Below, piece by piece: positions 16,726 through 25,245 of a DNA stretch of 64,000 nucleotides. The DNA lies in assembly GCA_965221345.1 (NCBI GenBank), contig CBDCSD010000002.1:2790001-2854000 (forward strand). Direction: 5' to 3'. Position 1 is the first letter of the stretch. Every line of letters begins with the position of its first letter. The position numbers and the translations under genes were made by a program. Below the pieces are notes generated by a model. It was not told the DNA's origin. It worked only from the letters and a program-made list of their open reading frames with translations, and made no database searches. Origin of the DNA: Bin5 sp965221345. GTDB lineage: Bacteria; Chloroflexota; Anaerolineae; Caldilineales; Caldilineaceae.

Positions 16726-17685
16726 CTAGACCCGATCGTAATGCACCCAGGACGACGCGCTCCGCAAAGCGAGAATGACAAAAACGAGTACGATGACAAA
16801 TAGGAACCAGGCCTGCGCGGAAGCGTAGCCGAAATAGAAATTCTGGAAGCCGGTATTGTAGATGTGCAAGACCATAGTGAGGGTGGCGTTGTTGGGGCCG
16901 CCGCGGGTCATGACCATGGCCTGCGTAAAGACCTGCCAAGATATAATGATGTTGAGGACAACGTTGAAGAAAATTGTCGGCGTTAGCAGCGGCAGCGTGA
17001 CCGCGAAGAAGCGGCGGAAGGAGTTGGCGCCATCGATCTCGGCGGCTTCATAGAGAGAAGTCGGGATCCCCCGCAGCCCGGCCAGATAGATAAGCATAGC
17101 GCCGCCCGCGCCCCAGAAGGCCATTATGATGAGCGACGGCAGCGCCCACTCCTGGCTGAAAATCCAGCGGGGGGGGTCTATGCCGTAGGGGCGCAAAATC
17201 GGGCCGAGGATCGAATTTAGCAGGCCGATGTCCGGTTGGTAGAGCCACTTCCACAACAGTGATACGGCCACGCCGGATACGACGGACGGGAGGTAGTAGA
17301 CCGTGCGCCAAAAACTCTGCAAGCGTATGCCCTGATTGAGCATCACTGCGATCAGCAGCGCCAGCGCAGTATTGATAGGCACGACCGTAAAACTGAAGAT
17401 CGCCGTGTTGATCAGCGCTTTGCGCACGAGACTGTCGCGCAGAACATTCTGATACCATCTCAAGCCGACGAATGTCGTCTCAGTCAGAAAGTCGGTACGA
17501 TACATGCCGATAACCAGCGAAGCCAGCATTGGCCCAACTGTAAAGACAATGAATCCGATGATCCACGGCGATGCAAGCAGATACCCGTACCACGCCTCGC
17601 GCGTGGACGGTTTCATTGGCTTGCCGTCCCGTCTCAACCACGAGAGTATCCCTCTCCGTGTCTGGCTTTCGCTGATGCTGGCCAT
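16726..17685 (-). CDS. Sugar ABC transporter permease (MalF/UgpA type)
   Basis: A 319-residue permease. A basic cytoplasmic N-terminus (SWLRRDGKPMKPS) is followed by six spans beginning YGYLLASPWIIGFIVFTVGP. The ATPase-docking EAA loop is SLYEAAEIDGANSFRRFFAVTLPLL, the classical form for carbohydrate importers. It forms the translocation channel with the MalG-type partner encoded next. It lies 153 bases downstream of the binding-protein gene, and that gap contains a short inverted repeat (17711-17753) that might adjust relative expression. Confidence 0.93.
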   Translation of the reverse strand: MASISESQTRRGILSWLRRDGKPMKPSTREAWYGYLLASPWIIGFIVFTVGPMLASLVIGMYRTDFLTETTFVGLRWYQNVLRDSLVRKALINTAIFSFTVVPINTALALLIAVMLNQGIRLQSFWRTVYYLPSVVSGVAVSLLWKWLYQPDIGLLNSILGPILRPYGIDPPRWIFSQEWALPSLIIMAFWGAGGAMLIYLAGLRGIPTSLYEAAEIDGANSFRRFFAVTLPLLTPTIFFNVVLNIIISWQVFTQAMVMTRGGPNNATLTMVLHIYNTGFQNFYFGYASAQAWFLFVIVLVFVILALRSASSWVHYDRV

Positions 17686-17710
17686 GTGTATCCCTGCTTG
17701 AAGTTACTCG

Positions 17711-17753
17711 TGGCCAGTGGAAGGCAACTGCACCATCCTCTGGCCACTGGTCA
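17711..17753 (-). repeat. Inverted repeat between binding-protein and permease genes
   Basis: CCAGTGG and CCACTGG form perfect 7-base arms (extended by two pairs past one mismatch) around a loop of about two dozen bases. Next to it the sequence CACTGG-TCACTGG-TCACTG is a short direct repeat. Stem-loops between the binding-protein and permease genes of importers often protect the upstream part of the message; that role here is inference. A related CCACTGGCCACT tract lies before larC near 32361, so this may simply be common intergenic filler. Confidence 0.35.
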
Positions 17754-17838
17754 CTGGTCACTGACCACTACAGTTATTCGTTGCCTGGTCCGACGAAGGC
17801 GTGGGAGGATCTCCTCCCACGCCCTTCTGATCGACTTA

Positions 17839-19254
17839 TTAGCTGAGTTTATCCAGTTCTGCGCCCAGATCTTCGATGTTGATTTCGCCGCGGTTGAAGC
17901 GGGTTGCCACGTCACCGTGCTGAACGATCAGGTCAACCGGCTCTTCTCCGAGCAACATCACCAGGTCGAAGGCCGGTTTCAGGATCTGATTCTTGCAGAT
18001 CAGATCCTCGGCGAACATCTCTTCGGGTCCGCCAATGTCCTGGCCAACGGAGTTGGTGAATACATCCAGGTTGATATCCTCGAACTTCTCGTTGGCAGCG
18101 CGCATTATCTGCGCATACTCCGGCAGCAGGCTTTTGCGTGAAGGCTGTTTCTGCGCCCATGTGATGTACAAACGCCCGTACATCGGACTCGTCAGCCATT
18201 TCATGAGTTCCCAGGATTCGTCCGGGTGTACCGTTCCCTTCCAGACCATAGTGCCATCCACCGACTGATGCGTGGTTGGGCCGGCAGGACCGTCAGGCAT
18301 GGGGGCTACGTCCCAGCGGAATGTAGCGCCGTCCGCCTGCACGCCCAGATTCCAGGGGCCGATCTCCATCAGAGCGGTGCGCTGGCCCAGGAAAAGCTCG
18401 ACGACGCCCATGCCAATATCGGCGCCGTAGGCAAAGAGAGGTTCATCGTGGATGATGCTGCGCATCCACTCCAGCGCTTCGTAGGCTTCGGTACTGTCCA
18501 GGCCGCAATGTGTGTTGTCTTCGGGGTCTACCATGTTGGCGCCAAAGCCGCGAATCCAGTACTGGGAGAGCCAGTTGGCATTCAGGCCGTAGTTGGACGT
18601 GCCCCAGAGCTGCGGCTGGGCATCGGCATCGGCAAACTGGCGCAGAAGGTTGGTGTAATCCTCCCAATTCCAGGCTCCCCACTCCTGAGGCGGGTAGTCG
18701 ATGCCCTTGGCGTCGAACATGTCCTTATTGAAATAAATCCCCTGGGTGCCGGTGAAGCGGGGCATCAGGTGGATATCACCGTCCAATGTCCAGGGATCGA
18801 ACTGCTTGTCGTAGTAGTCGTCCAGGTTAACTTCTTCTGCATCGCGGTCTATGTAGGGCTGCAAGCTGACCGTCTCGCCCTTTTGCATGAAGAACGTAGA
18901 ACTGGAGCAGCACCACTCGGTCAGATCGGGGGCGTTGCCGGCGACCATCGCGCTCAGAGCGCCTTCGCGCCGGTTGGCTCCACCCGGATCGGGCAGGAAT
19001 TCAACCTCGATGTTGGGATTGGCCTCTTGGAATTGGGGATAAAACTCTTTCCAGAGTTGGGCAATGCCGGCGGCCCGCTCCGGTTCCCGTGACTGATAGC
19101 GAAGCGAGATCATTTCAGCCATCGCCTCGCCGTCACCGTCTCCAGAGGCAGCAGGGGCCGCCGGCGCCGCGCAGGCAGCCAGGAAAGCGGTGGCGCCTAC
19201 AGCAGAAGTCAGCCGCAAGAACTGACGTCGGGTTACACTTTGCTTCTTTTGCAT
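17839..19254 (-). CDS. Sugar-binding lipoprotein of an ABC importer
   Basis: An extracellular solute-binding protein of the family-1 (MalE/UgpB) type, about 470 residues. The N-terminus has a twin-arginine export motif (RRQFLRL), a hydrophobic stretch and the lipobox LAAC, so it is exported by Tat and lipid-anchored. A low-complexity Ala/Pro/Gly linker follows. The body carries family segments such as MPRFTGTQGIYFNKDMFDAKG and QSVDGTMVWKGT. The ATG at 19254 is preferred over the one at 19263, because AAGGAG lies ten bases before the former and one base before the latter. It is the first gene of the operon with two permeases, PhyH and radical SAM genes. The substrate is probably a mono- or oligosaccharide. 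Confidence 0.92.
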   Translation of the reverse strand: MQKKQSVTRRQFLRLTSAVGATAFLAACAAPAAPAASGDGDGEAMAEMISLRYQSREPERAAGIAQLWKEFYPQFQEANPNIEVEFLPDPGGANRREGALSAMVAGNAPDLTEWCCSSSTFFMQKGETVSLQPYIDRDAEEVNLDDYYDKQFDPWTLDGDIHLMPRFTGTQGIYFNKDMFDAKGIDYPPQEWGAWNWEDYTNLLRQFADADAQPQLWGTSNYGLNANWLSQYWIRGFGANMVDPEDNTHCGLDSTEAYEALEWMRSIIHDEPLFAYGADIGMGVVELFLGQRTALMEIGPWNLGVQADGATFRWDVAPMPDGPAGPTTHQSVDGTMVWKGTVHPDESWELMKWLTSPMYGRLYITWAQKQPSRKSLLPEYAQIMRAANEKFEDINLDVFTNSVGQDIGGPEEMFAEDLICKNQILKPAFDLVMLLGEEPVDLIVQHGDVATRFNRGEINIEDLGAELDKLS

Positions 19255-19626
19255 GGTGTGCATTCTCCTTAAGCGTTTGATTGTAGGGTTTCAACTGCTT
19301 ACGTTAAAGACAACCGCGGCGGCCGTTTGGCAGTATTGCGAATAGCCCGCTGGCCGCTGGGTTATTGACCTTGTCCGGTCGAGTACACTTCTGCTGCTCG
19401 TGAAACCAAAGGTGTCTTTGGCGGCGAGGACCGCCATACTTGCTGGTTCGCAGCCACTGCACTTGCGAGGGGGAATCTCTTTGTTTACGACTCGGCTGCA
19501 ATTTCGCCAAGAGTATAGCAGCAAAGCCATGAATACCACAAAATCAAAATGCGGCTGTCGCGCGTCTCGAATGAATCAGCCTTCCGAGCCGGAAGCAGTA
19601 CCGAAAAAAGTGCCTGCGGCTGTCTC
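19255..19626. other. Intergenic region, probable promoter of the sugar ABC operon
   Basis: No gene is supported in these 372 bases. On the minus strand a TACAAT (19280-19285) lies 26 bases before the binding-protein ATG and is the best -10 candidate, but its -35 partner is poor. The remaining sequence has short open frames without family resemblance. Confidence 0.4.
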
Positions 19627-20490
19627 TTATGACAGGACAAATCGTTCCATCGCCACGGCCGCGCCATCCTCCTCAAGCGTCGGCGCGACCCAATCTGCCG
19701 CTGCCTGTACGACCGCGGTGGCCTGCCCCATGCACACGGCCAGGCCGGCTGCCCGCAACATCGGAATATCATTCTCGTTGTCGCCGATCGCCAAAACGCG
19801 GTCGGGGTTGATGCCGAGCCGTTCCGACAGAAACAGGAGACCGTGGCCCTTGTTGGCCATGGGAGCGGTTCCCTCCACTAGTAACTGGTGGGAGCGGCTC
19901 ATGTGAACGCCGCCGCCAAACTGCTGCTGGAGCGCCGCCGTCTGATCAGGTTCCCGCGTATGGTCGTTGACGGTGATGAATTTCAGAGGACGGGCCCCAG
20001 GTTCGCACACAACATCCGCAAGGCAGGCATGCAACTCTCTCGGGCTGCCGAACCAGTGGTCATAAGTTGCGCTATCCCAACCCTCCCAGCCGCTGCACTC
20101 GCTGGCTGTGCCTGGCGCGCTCTGTACCAACCGGGTGCGCCCGCCGGAACCGTTGAGATAGAAAACGGTAGTGCGCTCTTCCGTATCAGCCCACGCTGCC
20201 ACGCTGCGCGCTGCCTCCTGCGGTATCAACGCCTCGTACAACACCTCACCACTGATCGGATCACCTATCACCGCACCCTGTGCGGTTATCACCGGCAGCG
20301 AAACGCCCAAATTCGGGGCGACTGCGCGCACAAAGTCAAAGATCCGTCCCGTGGCGATGGTTACCGGCGTTCCCGCATCCTGCACAGCGGCAATCGTACG
20401 GCGCACCCGCGCCGAGAACCCGCCTGCGAACTGTCTGCCATAGATAGTGCCGTCCATATCAAGGACGACCAACTCAATTCTTTTTTGCAT
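19627..20490 (-). CDS. HAD-superfamily (Cof-type, subclass IIB) phosphatase
   Basis: A 287-residue haloacid-dehalogenase phosphatase. Motif I is LDMDGTIY (residues about 9-16) with the nucleophile and acid/base aspartates, motif II is ATGR, the motif III lysine is in MANKGHGLLFLSERLG, and motif IV is IGDNENDIPMLRAAG. The IIB cap lies between motifs II and III. Cof-type enzymes dephosphorylate sugar phosphates, nucleotides or flavin precursors; the substrate is not evident. It stands alone between the ABC operon promoter region and prmC, on the same strand. Confidence 0.92.
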   Translation of the reverse strand: MQKRIELVVLDMDGTIYGRQFAGGFSARVRRTIAAVQDAGTPVTIATGRIFDFVRAVAPNLGVSLPVITAQGAVIGDPISGEVLYEALIPQEAARSVAAWADTEERTTVFYLNGSGGRTRLVQSAPGTASECSGWEGWDSATYDHWFGSPRELHACLADVVCEPGARPLKFITVNDHTREPDQTAALQQQFGGGVHMSRSHQLLVEGTAPMANKGHGLLFLSERLGINPDRVLAIGDNENDIPMLRAAGLAVCMGQATAVVQAAADWVAPTLEEDGAAVAMERFVLS

Positions 20491-20670
20491 GCTTGTTCCG
20501 ACAGTGAAAAAGGATTCCCGTGAAGGTTTTCAGTTAAAACGCAAGAATTCAGTTGTTTTCAGGAGTGACCCAAAAATGCCAAAGGGTGTAGGGACTGCTT
20601 TGGCCGGCGGGCGTGTGTCAGTCGCCAGCTATAAGATTCGCGGCGCGACCAACTGGGGCATGAATCGAAG

Positions 20671-21753
20671 TCAGAATTCCAGCGTTACCATTCTAACCAG
20701 CCCGCTGTAATCCCGGCGCAGCCCGACGTAGGAAGGTTTGGGGCGCAGTTGTTGGGCCATCTCCTGTACAACTTCTCCCTGCCTGGGGGAAATTTCCAGC
20801 AACACGGCGCCTCTTGAGTGCACCTTGGACGAGAGTTGTTCCAACAGACGCTCGATCAGGTCCAGCCCTTCGGCGCCTGCCTGCAAAGCAACGGGCGGCT
20901 CGTAGTCCCGCACGTCTGATTGCAAGCCGGAATACTCTTCGTCAGCTATGTAAGGAAGATTCGCCACTATTACATCTGCAGGTTCCGGCAGCGGGCTCAA
21001 AAGGTCCCCTTCAAGAAACAGCGGCCCGCTCTCCGGGGTAAGACGCCTTTTATTCTCTTCGGCCACGTCGAGCGCGTCGCGACTGACGTCTATTCCATAT
21101 ACTTTCGCCTCAGGCGCATGTACGGCAACGGTAATCGCAATGGCCCCGCTGCCGGTGCCGACATCGGCTACCACGACAGGCCGACCGGCTCGGTCGCTGA
21201 TCTGTGCAAGCACAAGATCGACAAGCAACTCCGTCTCCGGACGGGGAATCAAAACGCGCCGGTCCACCGCGAATTCCAGCCCGTAGAATTCCTTGCGGCC
21301 CAACAGATACGCCACCGGTTCACGCCGCCTGCGCCGCGTTATCAGTTCTGCGTAACGGTGGCAGTCCCCGTCGCTGAGCTCATGATCGTGGTGGGCAAAG
21401 AGCCAACTGCGACTCTGATTCAAGACATGTGCCAGCAGCACCTGCGCATCCAGCCGTGCCGGCTCGCTGCCCGATTCACTCAGCCGTTGCGCCGCCGAAA
21501 TCAGGGCACGCCCGACCGGTGTTCCCTGCGTCAGACTCCAATGAAATGGGTCCTGGAGCGAACTGTTCTGAATCTCTATTTCCCCTTTTGCCGCGTCTTC
21601 CTGAACTGCCGGCCCTTTGCCCCTGTCAGGGGCGGGGCGTCCGCCGGCTTCGTTCTGGCGCTGGCGCGCGTCTACGGTCCTGTCTGGATGGTCTGATGCA
21701 AAATAAGGAGTCGAAAGGCTATTTTTTGGACGCCTATCTTTTTGCTCTAACAT
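20671..21753 (-). CDS. prmC: Release factor glutamine methyltransferase PrmC (HemK)
   Basis: A class I SAM methyltransferase that methylates the GGQ glutamine of release factors. The N-terminal helical substrate-recognition domain (RLDAQVLLAHVL), VLIPRPETELLVDL, the SAM motif VADVGTGSGAIAI and the catalytic NLPYIADEEY are all present. It starts three bases after the prfA stop, the usual prfA-prmC pairing. The 360-residue frame is about 75 residues longer than typical because of a charged, low-complexity leader (residues 1-75). Either the leader is translated or a non-ATG start nearer GTPVGRALISAAQRL is used; no better start codon with a ribosome binding site is evident. Confidence 0.93.
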   Translation of the reverse strand: MLEQKDRRPKNSLSTPYFASDHPDRTVDARQRQNEAGGRPAPDRGKGPAVQEDAAKGEIEIQNSSLQDPFHWSLTQGTPVGRALISAAQRLSESGSEPARLDAQVLLAHVLNQSRSWLFAHHDHELSDGDCHRYAELITRRRRREPVAYLLGRKEFYGLEFAVDRRVLIPRPETELLVDLVLAQISDRAGRPVVVADVGTGSGAIAITVAVHAPEAKVYGIDVSRDALDVAEENKRRLTPESGPLFLEGDLLSPLPEPADVIVANLPYIADEEYSGLQSDVRDYEPPVALQAGAEGLDLIERLLEQLSSKVHSRGAVLLEISPRQGEVVQEMAQQLRPKPSYVGLRRDYSGLVRMVTLEF

Positions 21754-21756
21754 GCT

Positions 21757-22839
21757 CTAGGCTTCCTCGCTCATGGCCTGCAGCTGTTGCGTCTGGTCAA
21801 ACGCAGCCAGGTCAACGATCAATTCGTCAAGATCGCCATCCAGAACCTGTTCCAAACGGAAGAGAGTCTTGTTGATCCTGTGGTCGGTTACGCGGCCTTG
21901 CGGGAAGTTGTATGTGCGGATTTTTTCGCTGCGGTCGCCCGAGCCAACCTGGCTGCGCCGCGCCGCGCCCAGGTCGTCTAACTGCTTCTGCAACTCGATA
22001 TCGTAGAGCTTGGTCTTCAGAATGCGTACCGCCTTTAGCCGGTTCTGGAGTTGGCTCTTTTCGTCCTGACAACTGATGACAATTCCGGTAGGGAGATGGG
22101 TAACCCGAACGGCTGAGTCGGTCGTATTGACACTCTGCCCGCCGGGACCGCTGCTGCGGAACACGTCGACCTTCATCTCATTTGAGCTGATTTCGATTTC
22201 CACGTCTTCGGCCTCTGGCAACACGGCCACAGTACCCGTGCTTGTATGTACCCTTCCCTGGCTTTCCGTGGTGGGTACGCGCTGTACCCGGTGTACGCCC
22301 GACTCGTACTTCAACCGGCTGTAAGCGCCCTTGCCTCGTACTTCAAGGATCGCTTCCTTTATGCCTCCCACACCGGTTTCGCTAACGCTCATCAACTCGG
22401 TCTTGAATTTGTGATCATCGGCCCAGCGCGTATACATGCGTAGGAGAACAGCCGCAAACAGCCCGGCCTCATCCCCCCCGGCGCCAGCGCGTATCTCAAC
22501 GATCACGTTTTTGTCGTCGTTGCGGTCTTTGGGCAGGAGCAAACGGCGCAGTTCATCCTCAAGACCGGTAGCCTGCTCCGCTAGTTCGGCGATTTCCAAC
22601 TCGGCCAGTTCAGCCAACTCCGGGTCGTCGTCCTCCGCCAGCAGCGCCCGGTTATCGGCCAGTTGACTCTGCAGTTCCTGGTATTGGCGGAACGCCCCGA
22701 CAACCCCCTCCAGACTGCTGCGCTCCTGCGCCAGCTCCAATACGCGCGAGTAGTCGGCCAGGACATCTGGGTCAGCCATCAGACGATCCAACTCTTCGAA
22801 ACGATCTTCGACTCGCGAAAGTTGTTCAGTCAGTATCAT
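21757..22839 (-). CDS. prfA: Peptide chain release factor 1
   Basis: A 360-residue class I release factor, full length. The helical N-terminal domain, the central decoding domain (HRVQRVPTTESQGRVHTSTGTVAVLPEA), the GGQ loop (RSSGPGGQSVNTTDSAVRV) and the C-terminal QGRVTDHRI-type segment are in order. The P-x-T-like decoding region and overall length identify RF1 (UAA/UAG) rather than RF2; no programmed frameshift is present. It is followed directly by prmC, whose product methylates its GGQ motif. Confidence 0.97.
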   Translation of the reverse strand: MILTEQLSRVEDRFEELDRLMADPDVLADYSRVLELAQERSSLEGVVGAFRQYQELQSQLADNRALLAEDDDPELAELAELEIAELAEQATGLEDELRRLLLPKDRNDDKNVIVEIRAGAGGDEAGLFAAVLLRMYTRWADDHKFKTELMSVSETGVGGIKEAILEVRGKGAYSRLKYESGVHRVQRVPTTESQGRVHTSTGTVAVLPEAEDVEIEISSNEMKVDVFRSSGPGGQSVNTTDSAVRVTHLPTGIVISCQDEKSQLQNRLKAVRILKTKLYDIELQKQLDDLGAARRSQVGSGDRSEKIRTYNFPQGRVTDHRINKTLFRLEQVLDGDLDELIVDLAAFDQTQQLQAMSEEA

Positions 22840-22881
22840 GGTTCTGCGTTTGGCCGCTTGCTACAGGTTTCCAGTCCCGGT

Positions 22882-23433
22882 TCAATCCGTAAAAATGGGC
22901 AGATTTCCCAAAGAGGTTATCTGTTCCCAAGCGTCGGGGTTCCCCTCGGTAAAGACGGCCATCTCGCCCGCGACTTGCCCGCCTCCGGCCATGATCAGGG
23001 AACGTAGCCCTTTCAGTGTGCTTCCCGTACTGACAACGTCATCCACCAATAACGCCTGTTTTCCTTTGATCAGCGCCAGGTCTTTGCCATCGATATACAA
23101 CGTCTGCGGCTGGCCCGTAGTAATGCTGACGACTTCGGTTTCCAGGCAGTTGACCATATACGGTTTGCGAATTTTGCGCACAATCACAAGGGGGAGGCCG
23201 GTTGCAACAGACAGAGCATGGCCCAGCGGCACGGCCTTCACCTCCGGCGCAAGGATTACGTCGGCGTTCGCCGGAACATTGTGTGCCAACATGCGCGCGG
23301 CGGTCTCGACGATTTCAGTGTCACCCAGCATATTGAAAATGGCGATCTTGACCCCGGGAGCCACCTGGAAAATCGGCAATTCTCGTTCGCATTCTCCGAT
23401 GGTTACTTGATAGCATCGTCCATCGTAACTCAT
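22882..23433 (-). CDS. Purine/adenine-type phosphoribosyltransferase family protein
   Basis: A 183-residue type I phosphoribosyltransferase. The PRPP-binding signature is LLVDDVVSTGSTLKGL (about residues 128-143), and the preceding ADVILAPEVKAVPLGHALS and RKIRKPYM segments match the adenine phosphoribosyltransferase-like subgroup. The product would transfer a ribose phosphate to a nucleobase, or act as a purine-responsive regulator like PurR/XPRT relatives. It sits 42 bases upstream of prfA on the same strand and may be cotranscribed. The exact base specificity is not determinable. Confidence 0.85.
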   Translation of the reverse strand: MSYDGRCYQVTIGECERELPIFQVAPGVKIAIFNMLGDTEIVETAARMLAHNVPANADVILAPEVKAVPLGHALSVATGLPLVIVRKIRKPYMVNCLETEVVSITTGQPQTLYIDGKDLALIKGKQALLVDDVVSTGSTLKGLRSLIMAGGGQVAGEMAVFTEGNPDAWEQITSLGNLPIFTD

Positions 23434-23842
23434 TGCTCTGGTTCCTCCGGGCGGGGACTGCCCTACCTGAATGTATTGCCGAGCGCCTGTCGAGATCCTG
23501 CCATGGCTGCTTGCGTTTGCACGCCTCAGACTATGGATCGCTGCTCCCTTCCACAGGTATGCAAAGGTCGGACAAGACGGTACATTCTAGCACAGAGTTT
23601 CGAAATTCCCAAGAATTCAAGCACGAAAGTGGGCATACTAAAATGGGGTCGGTTTTGGGGCGTTTCTCTGGTAAGCTGCGCAGGCGGCGGGCGAAACGGC
23701 CGCGGTCCCAGGGGGGATGTCCCCAACTTTGGCGCACACGCGGCGGGGACCGTCTGCCCCAGGATGTGGGCAACTGATATCTGACACGCGCTGATTCGCC
23801 CATGAAACGCGGGGCAGGGCGGCTCCTCGACTTGGACGCAGG
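23434..23842. other. Intergenic region without a supported gene
   Basis: Several overlapping short open frames on both strands show no family resemblance. The left half is mixed in composition; 23680-23790 is strongly G/C-rich with runs of G. I see no tRNA, no convincing terminator and no clear insertion-sequence ends. Confidence 0.5.
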
Positions 23843-24262
23843 CTAATATTGGCCCGCCCTCCGGCGAATATGTGGGGCCGAAAGTACGGCTGTCAGCAGG
23901 CAGACGACGAAAATGACCAGTAAACCGGCCACACCAAAGGGATGCAACGCCACCATATCACCATCAAAGTATGCGATCAACAGACTAATCGAAATCGCGC
24001 CATTGCTGATCACCGCGGCCAACAATGATGCAGGAGGCAAATCCGTTTCAGCTGTAGCTGACAACTGACCAATGCCCAGCCCAATCAACGACGCGCCCCC
24101 TATACGGGCGGTCCAGGCGGAACCGAGCGTGATCCCGGCTGTCATGAACAGATCGCGGGGATATATCAGTAGAAGAAGCCCCAAACCAAGGCCAATGAGG
24201 ACAGCGTTTAACCGTAGACACAGCCGCGCCGCCCGATAGTGATCGGTGAAAGTATATGCCAT
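23843..24262 (-). CDS. Small four-helix membrane protein of unknown function
   Basis: From ATG at 24262 this encodes about 139 residues beginning MAYTFTDHYRAARLCLR. Four hydrophobic segments are visible (LIGLGLGLLLLIY; ARIGGASLIGLGIGQL; SLLAAVISNGAISISLLIAYF; VAGLLVIFVVCLLTAVL), and it ends with a basic tail HIRRRAGQY. The frame continues upstream to an ATG at 24481, but the 73 extra residues are polar and proline-rich and unlike the membrane part, so the short form is preferred. I do not recognise a family with certainty; DoxX-like or DUF4345-like small membrane proteins have similar architecture. Confidence 0.55.
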   Translation of the reverse strand: MAYTFTDHYRAARLCLRLNAVLIGLGLGLLLLIYPRDLFMTAGITLGSAWTARIGGASLIGLGIGQLSATAETDLPPASLLAAVISNGAISISLLIAYFDGDMVALHPFGVAGLLVIFVVCLLTAVLSAPHIRRRAGQY

Positions 24263-24600
24263 CGCGTGAGAAGAGCGCTTTCTTGAGTGCGTCTGGTCGG
24301 GCCCAGCCACTGAGGGGCGGCGCCAGAACTGCGCTGCGGATTCACACTGCTTTGGCAGTATAGCAAAGGCTGTCAATCCTGTCAGCCGGACCAGGAGTGC
24401 CACCGCCTCTGGCCAGGTACTCTCCCATGAGGCCGATGTGTCGCCTCCAATTTCGCCTCCAGCCTTGCCGCTATGATACACTGCCCCGGTCGCATGGCTC
24501 TGGAACTGCCGTCGCGAGAGATAGTCGGTCGGCCAATGTGAGAGCGCAGGCGGATTTTCTTTGTAGCCAGGGGGATGGGCAGCAGACGAGGAGTCGAACT
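24263..24600. other. Divergent intergenic region
   Basis: A 338-base spacer between the start of the small membrane protein (minus strand) and the histidine phosphatase (plus strand). It must hold both promoters. Nothing in it resembles a gene, and no strong consensus promoter stands out. Confidence 0.4.
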
Positions 24601-25245
24601 GTGAGCCAACGAATTTGGATTATCAGGCACGGCAATCGGGAAGACTTCCAGAACCCCGGCTGGGCTAAGACAGCGCAGCGCCCTTTCGATCCAGCGCTCT
24701 CGTCGGACGGTGAGACGCAGGCGAAGGAGGTTGGACGCAGCTTACAGGACGAGCCTATTGACTGCGTTTTCTCTTCGCCGTTTCTGCGTACAATCCAGAC
24801 CGCCTCCCACATCGCCGAGGCGCTGGACCTTTCGGTCTGCCTGGAGCCCGGCATCGGCGAAATCCTGCCGAGCGTACAGAGCGTGCCGGCGTTGTTGCCC
24901 GAGGAGGAACGTAGGCAGCGTTTTCCCCGCATTGATAGGGAGTACACCGCTGCCATTGGGTTCCCGTACCCGGAAAGTTCTGATGACGGTCACAAACGGT
25001 CGGCGGCAACAACGTGGGCGCTGACCGACCGCTATCCTGACAAAAACCTGCTCATGGTTACCCACGGCGCGCCGGTCGTCGGCATCGTCCGCGGGCTGAC
25101 CGGCCTGCCGGATCGCCTCACTGTGCCCCTGTGCTGCATCTTCACCCTGGAGCGGAAAGGCAACAGCTGGCAAGTGGTGCAGCGTTCAGAAATCTCTCAC
25201 CTGAGTAACCAGGAGACGAGCAAGCGTTACGCCCACTCCGGTTAG
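24601..25245 (+). CDS. Histidine phosphatase (phosphoglycerate mutase-like) family protein
   Basis: A 214-residue member of the histidine phosphatase superfamily. The catalytic RHG motif is at the N-terminus (RIWIIRHGNRED), with LSSDGETQAKEVG, the FSSPFLRTIQTA arginine segment and the second catalytic His in LMVTHGAPVVGIV. The start is GTG at 24601 with GAGGAG eight bases ahead; the upstream in-frame ATG at 24397 would add 68 unrelated residues. The fold covers phosphoglycerate mutases, SixA and alpha-ribazole phosphatases; the extended middle region suggests the eukaryote-like UBASH3/PGAM type. Its stop overlaps the convergent DinB-like gene by four bases. Confidence 0.85.
   Translation: MSQRIWIIRHGNREDFQNPGWAKTAQRPFDPALSSDGETQAKEVGRSLQDEPIDCVFSSPFLRTIQTASHIAEALDLSVCLEPGIGEILPSVQSVPALLPEEERRQRFPRIDREYTAAIGFPYPESSDDGHKRSAATTWALTDRYPDKNLLMVTHGAPVVGIVRGLTGLPDRLTVPLCCIFTLERKGNSWQVVQRSEISHLSNQETSKRYAHSG

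Noticed and set aside
23680..23800. G/C-rich tract as a mobile element end or structured RNA
   Set aside because: No matching inverted repeat, target duplication or conserved RNA core could be seen; it is only compositional.
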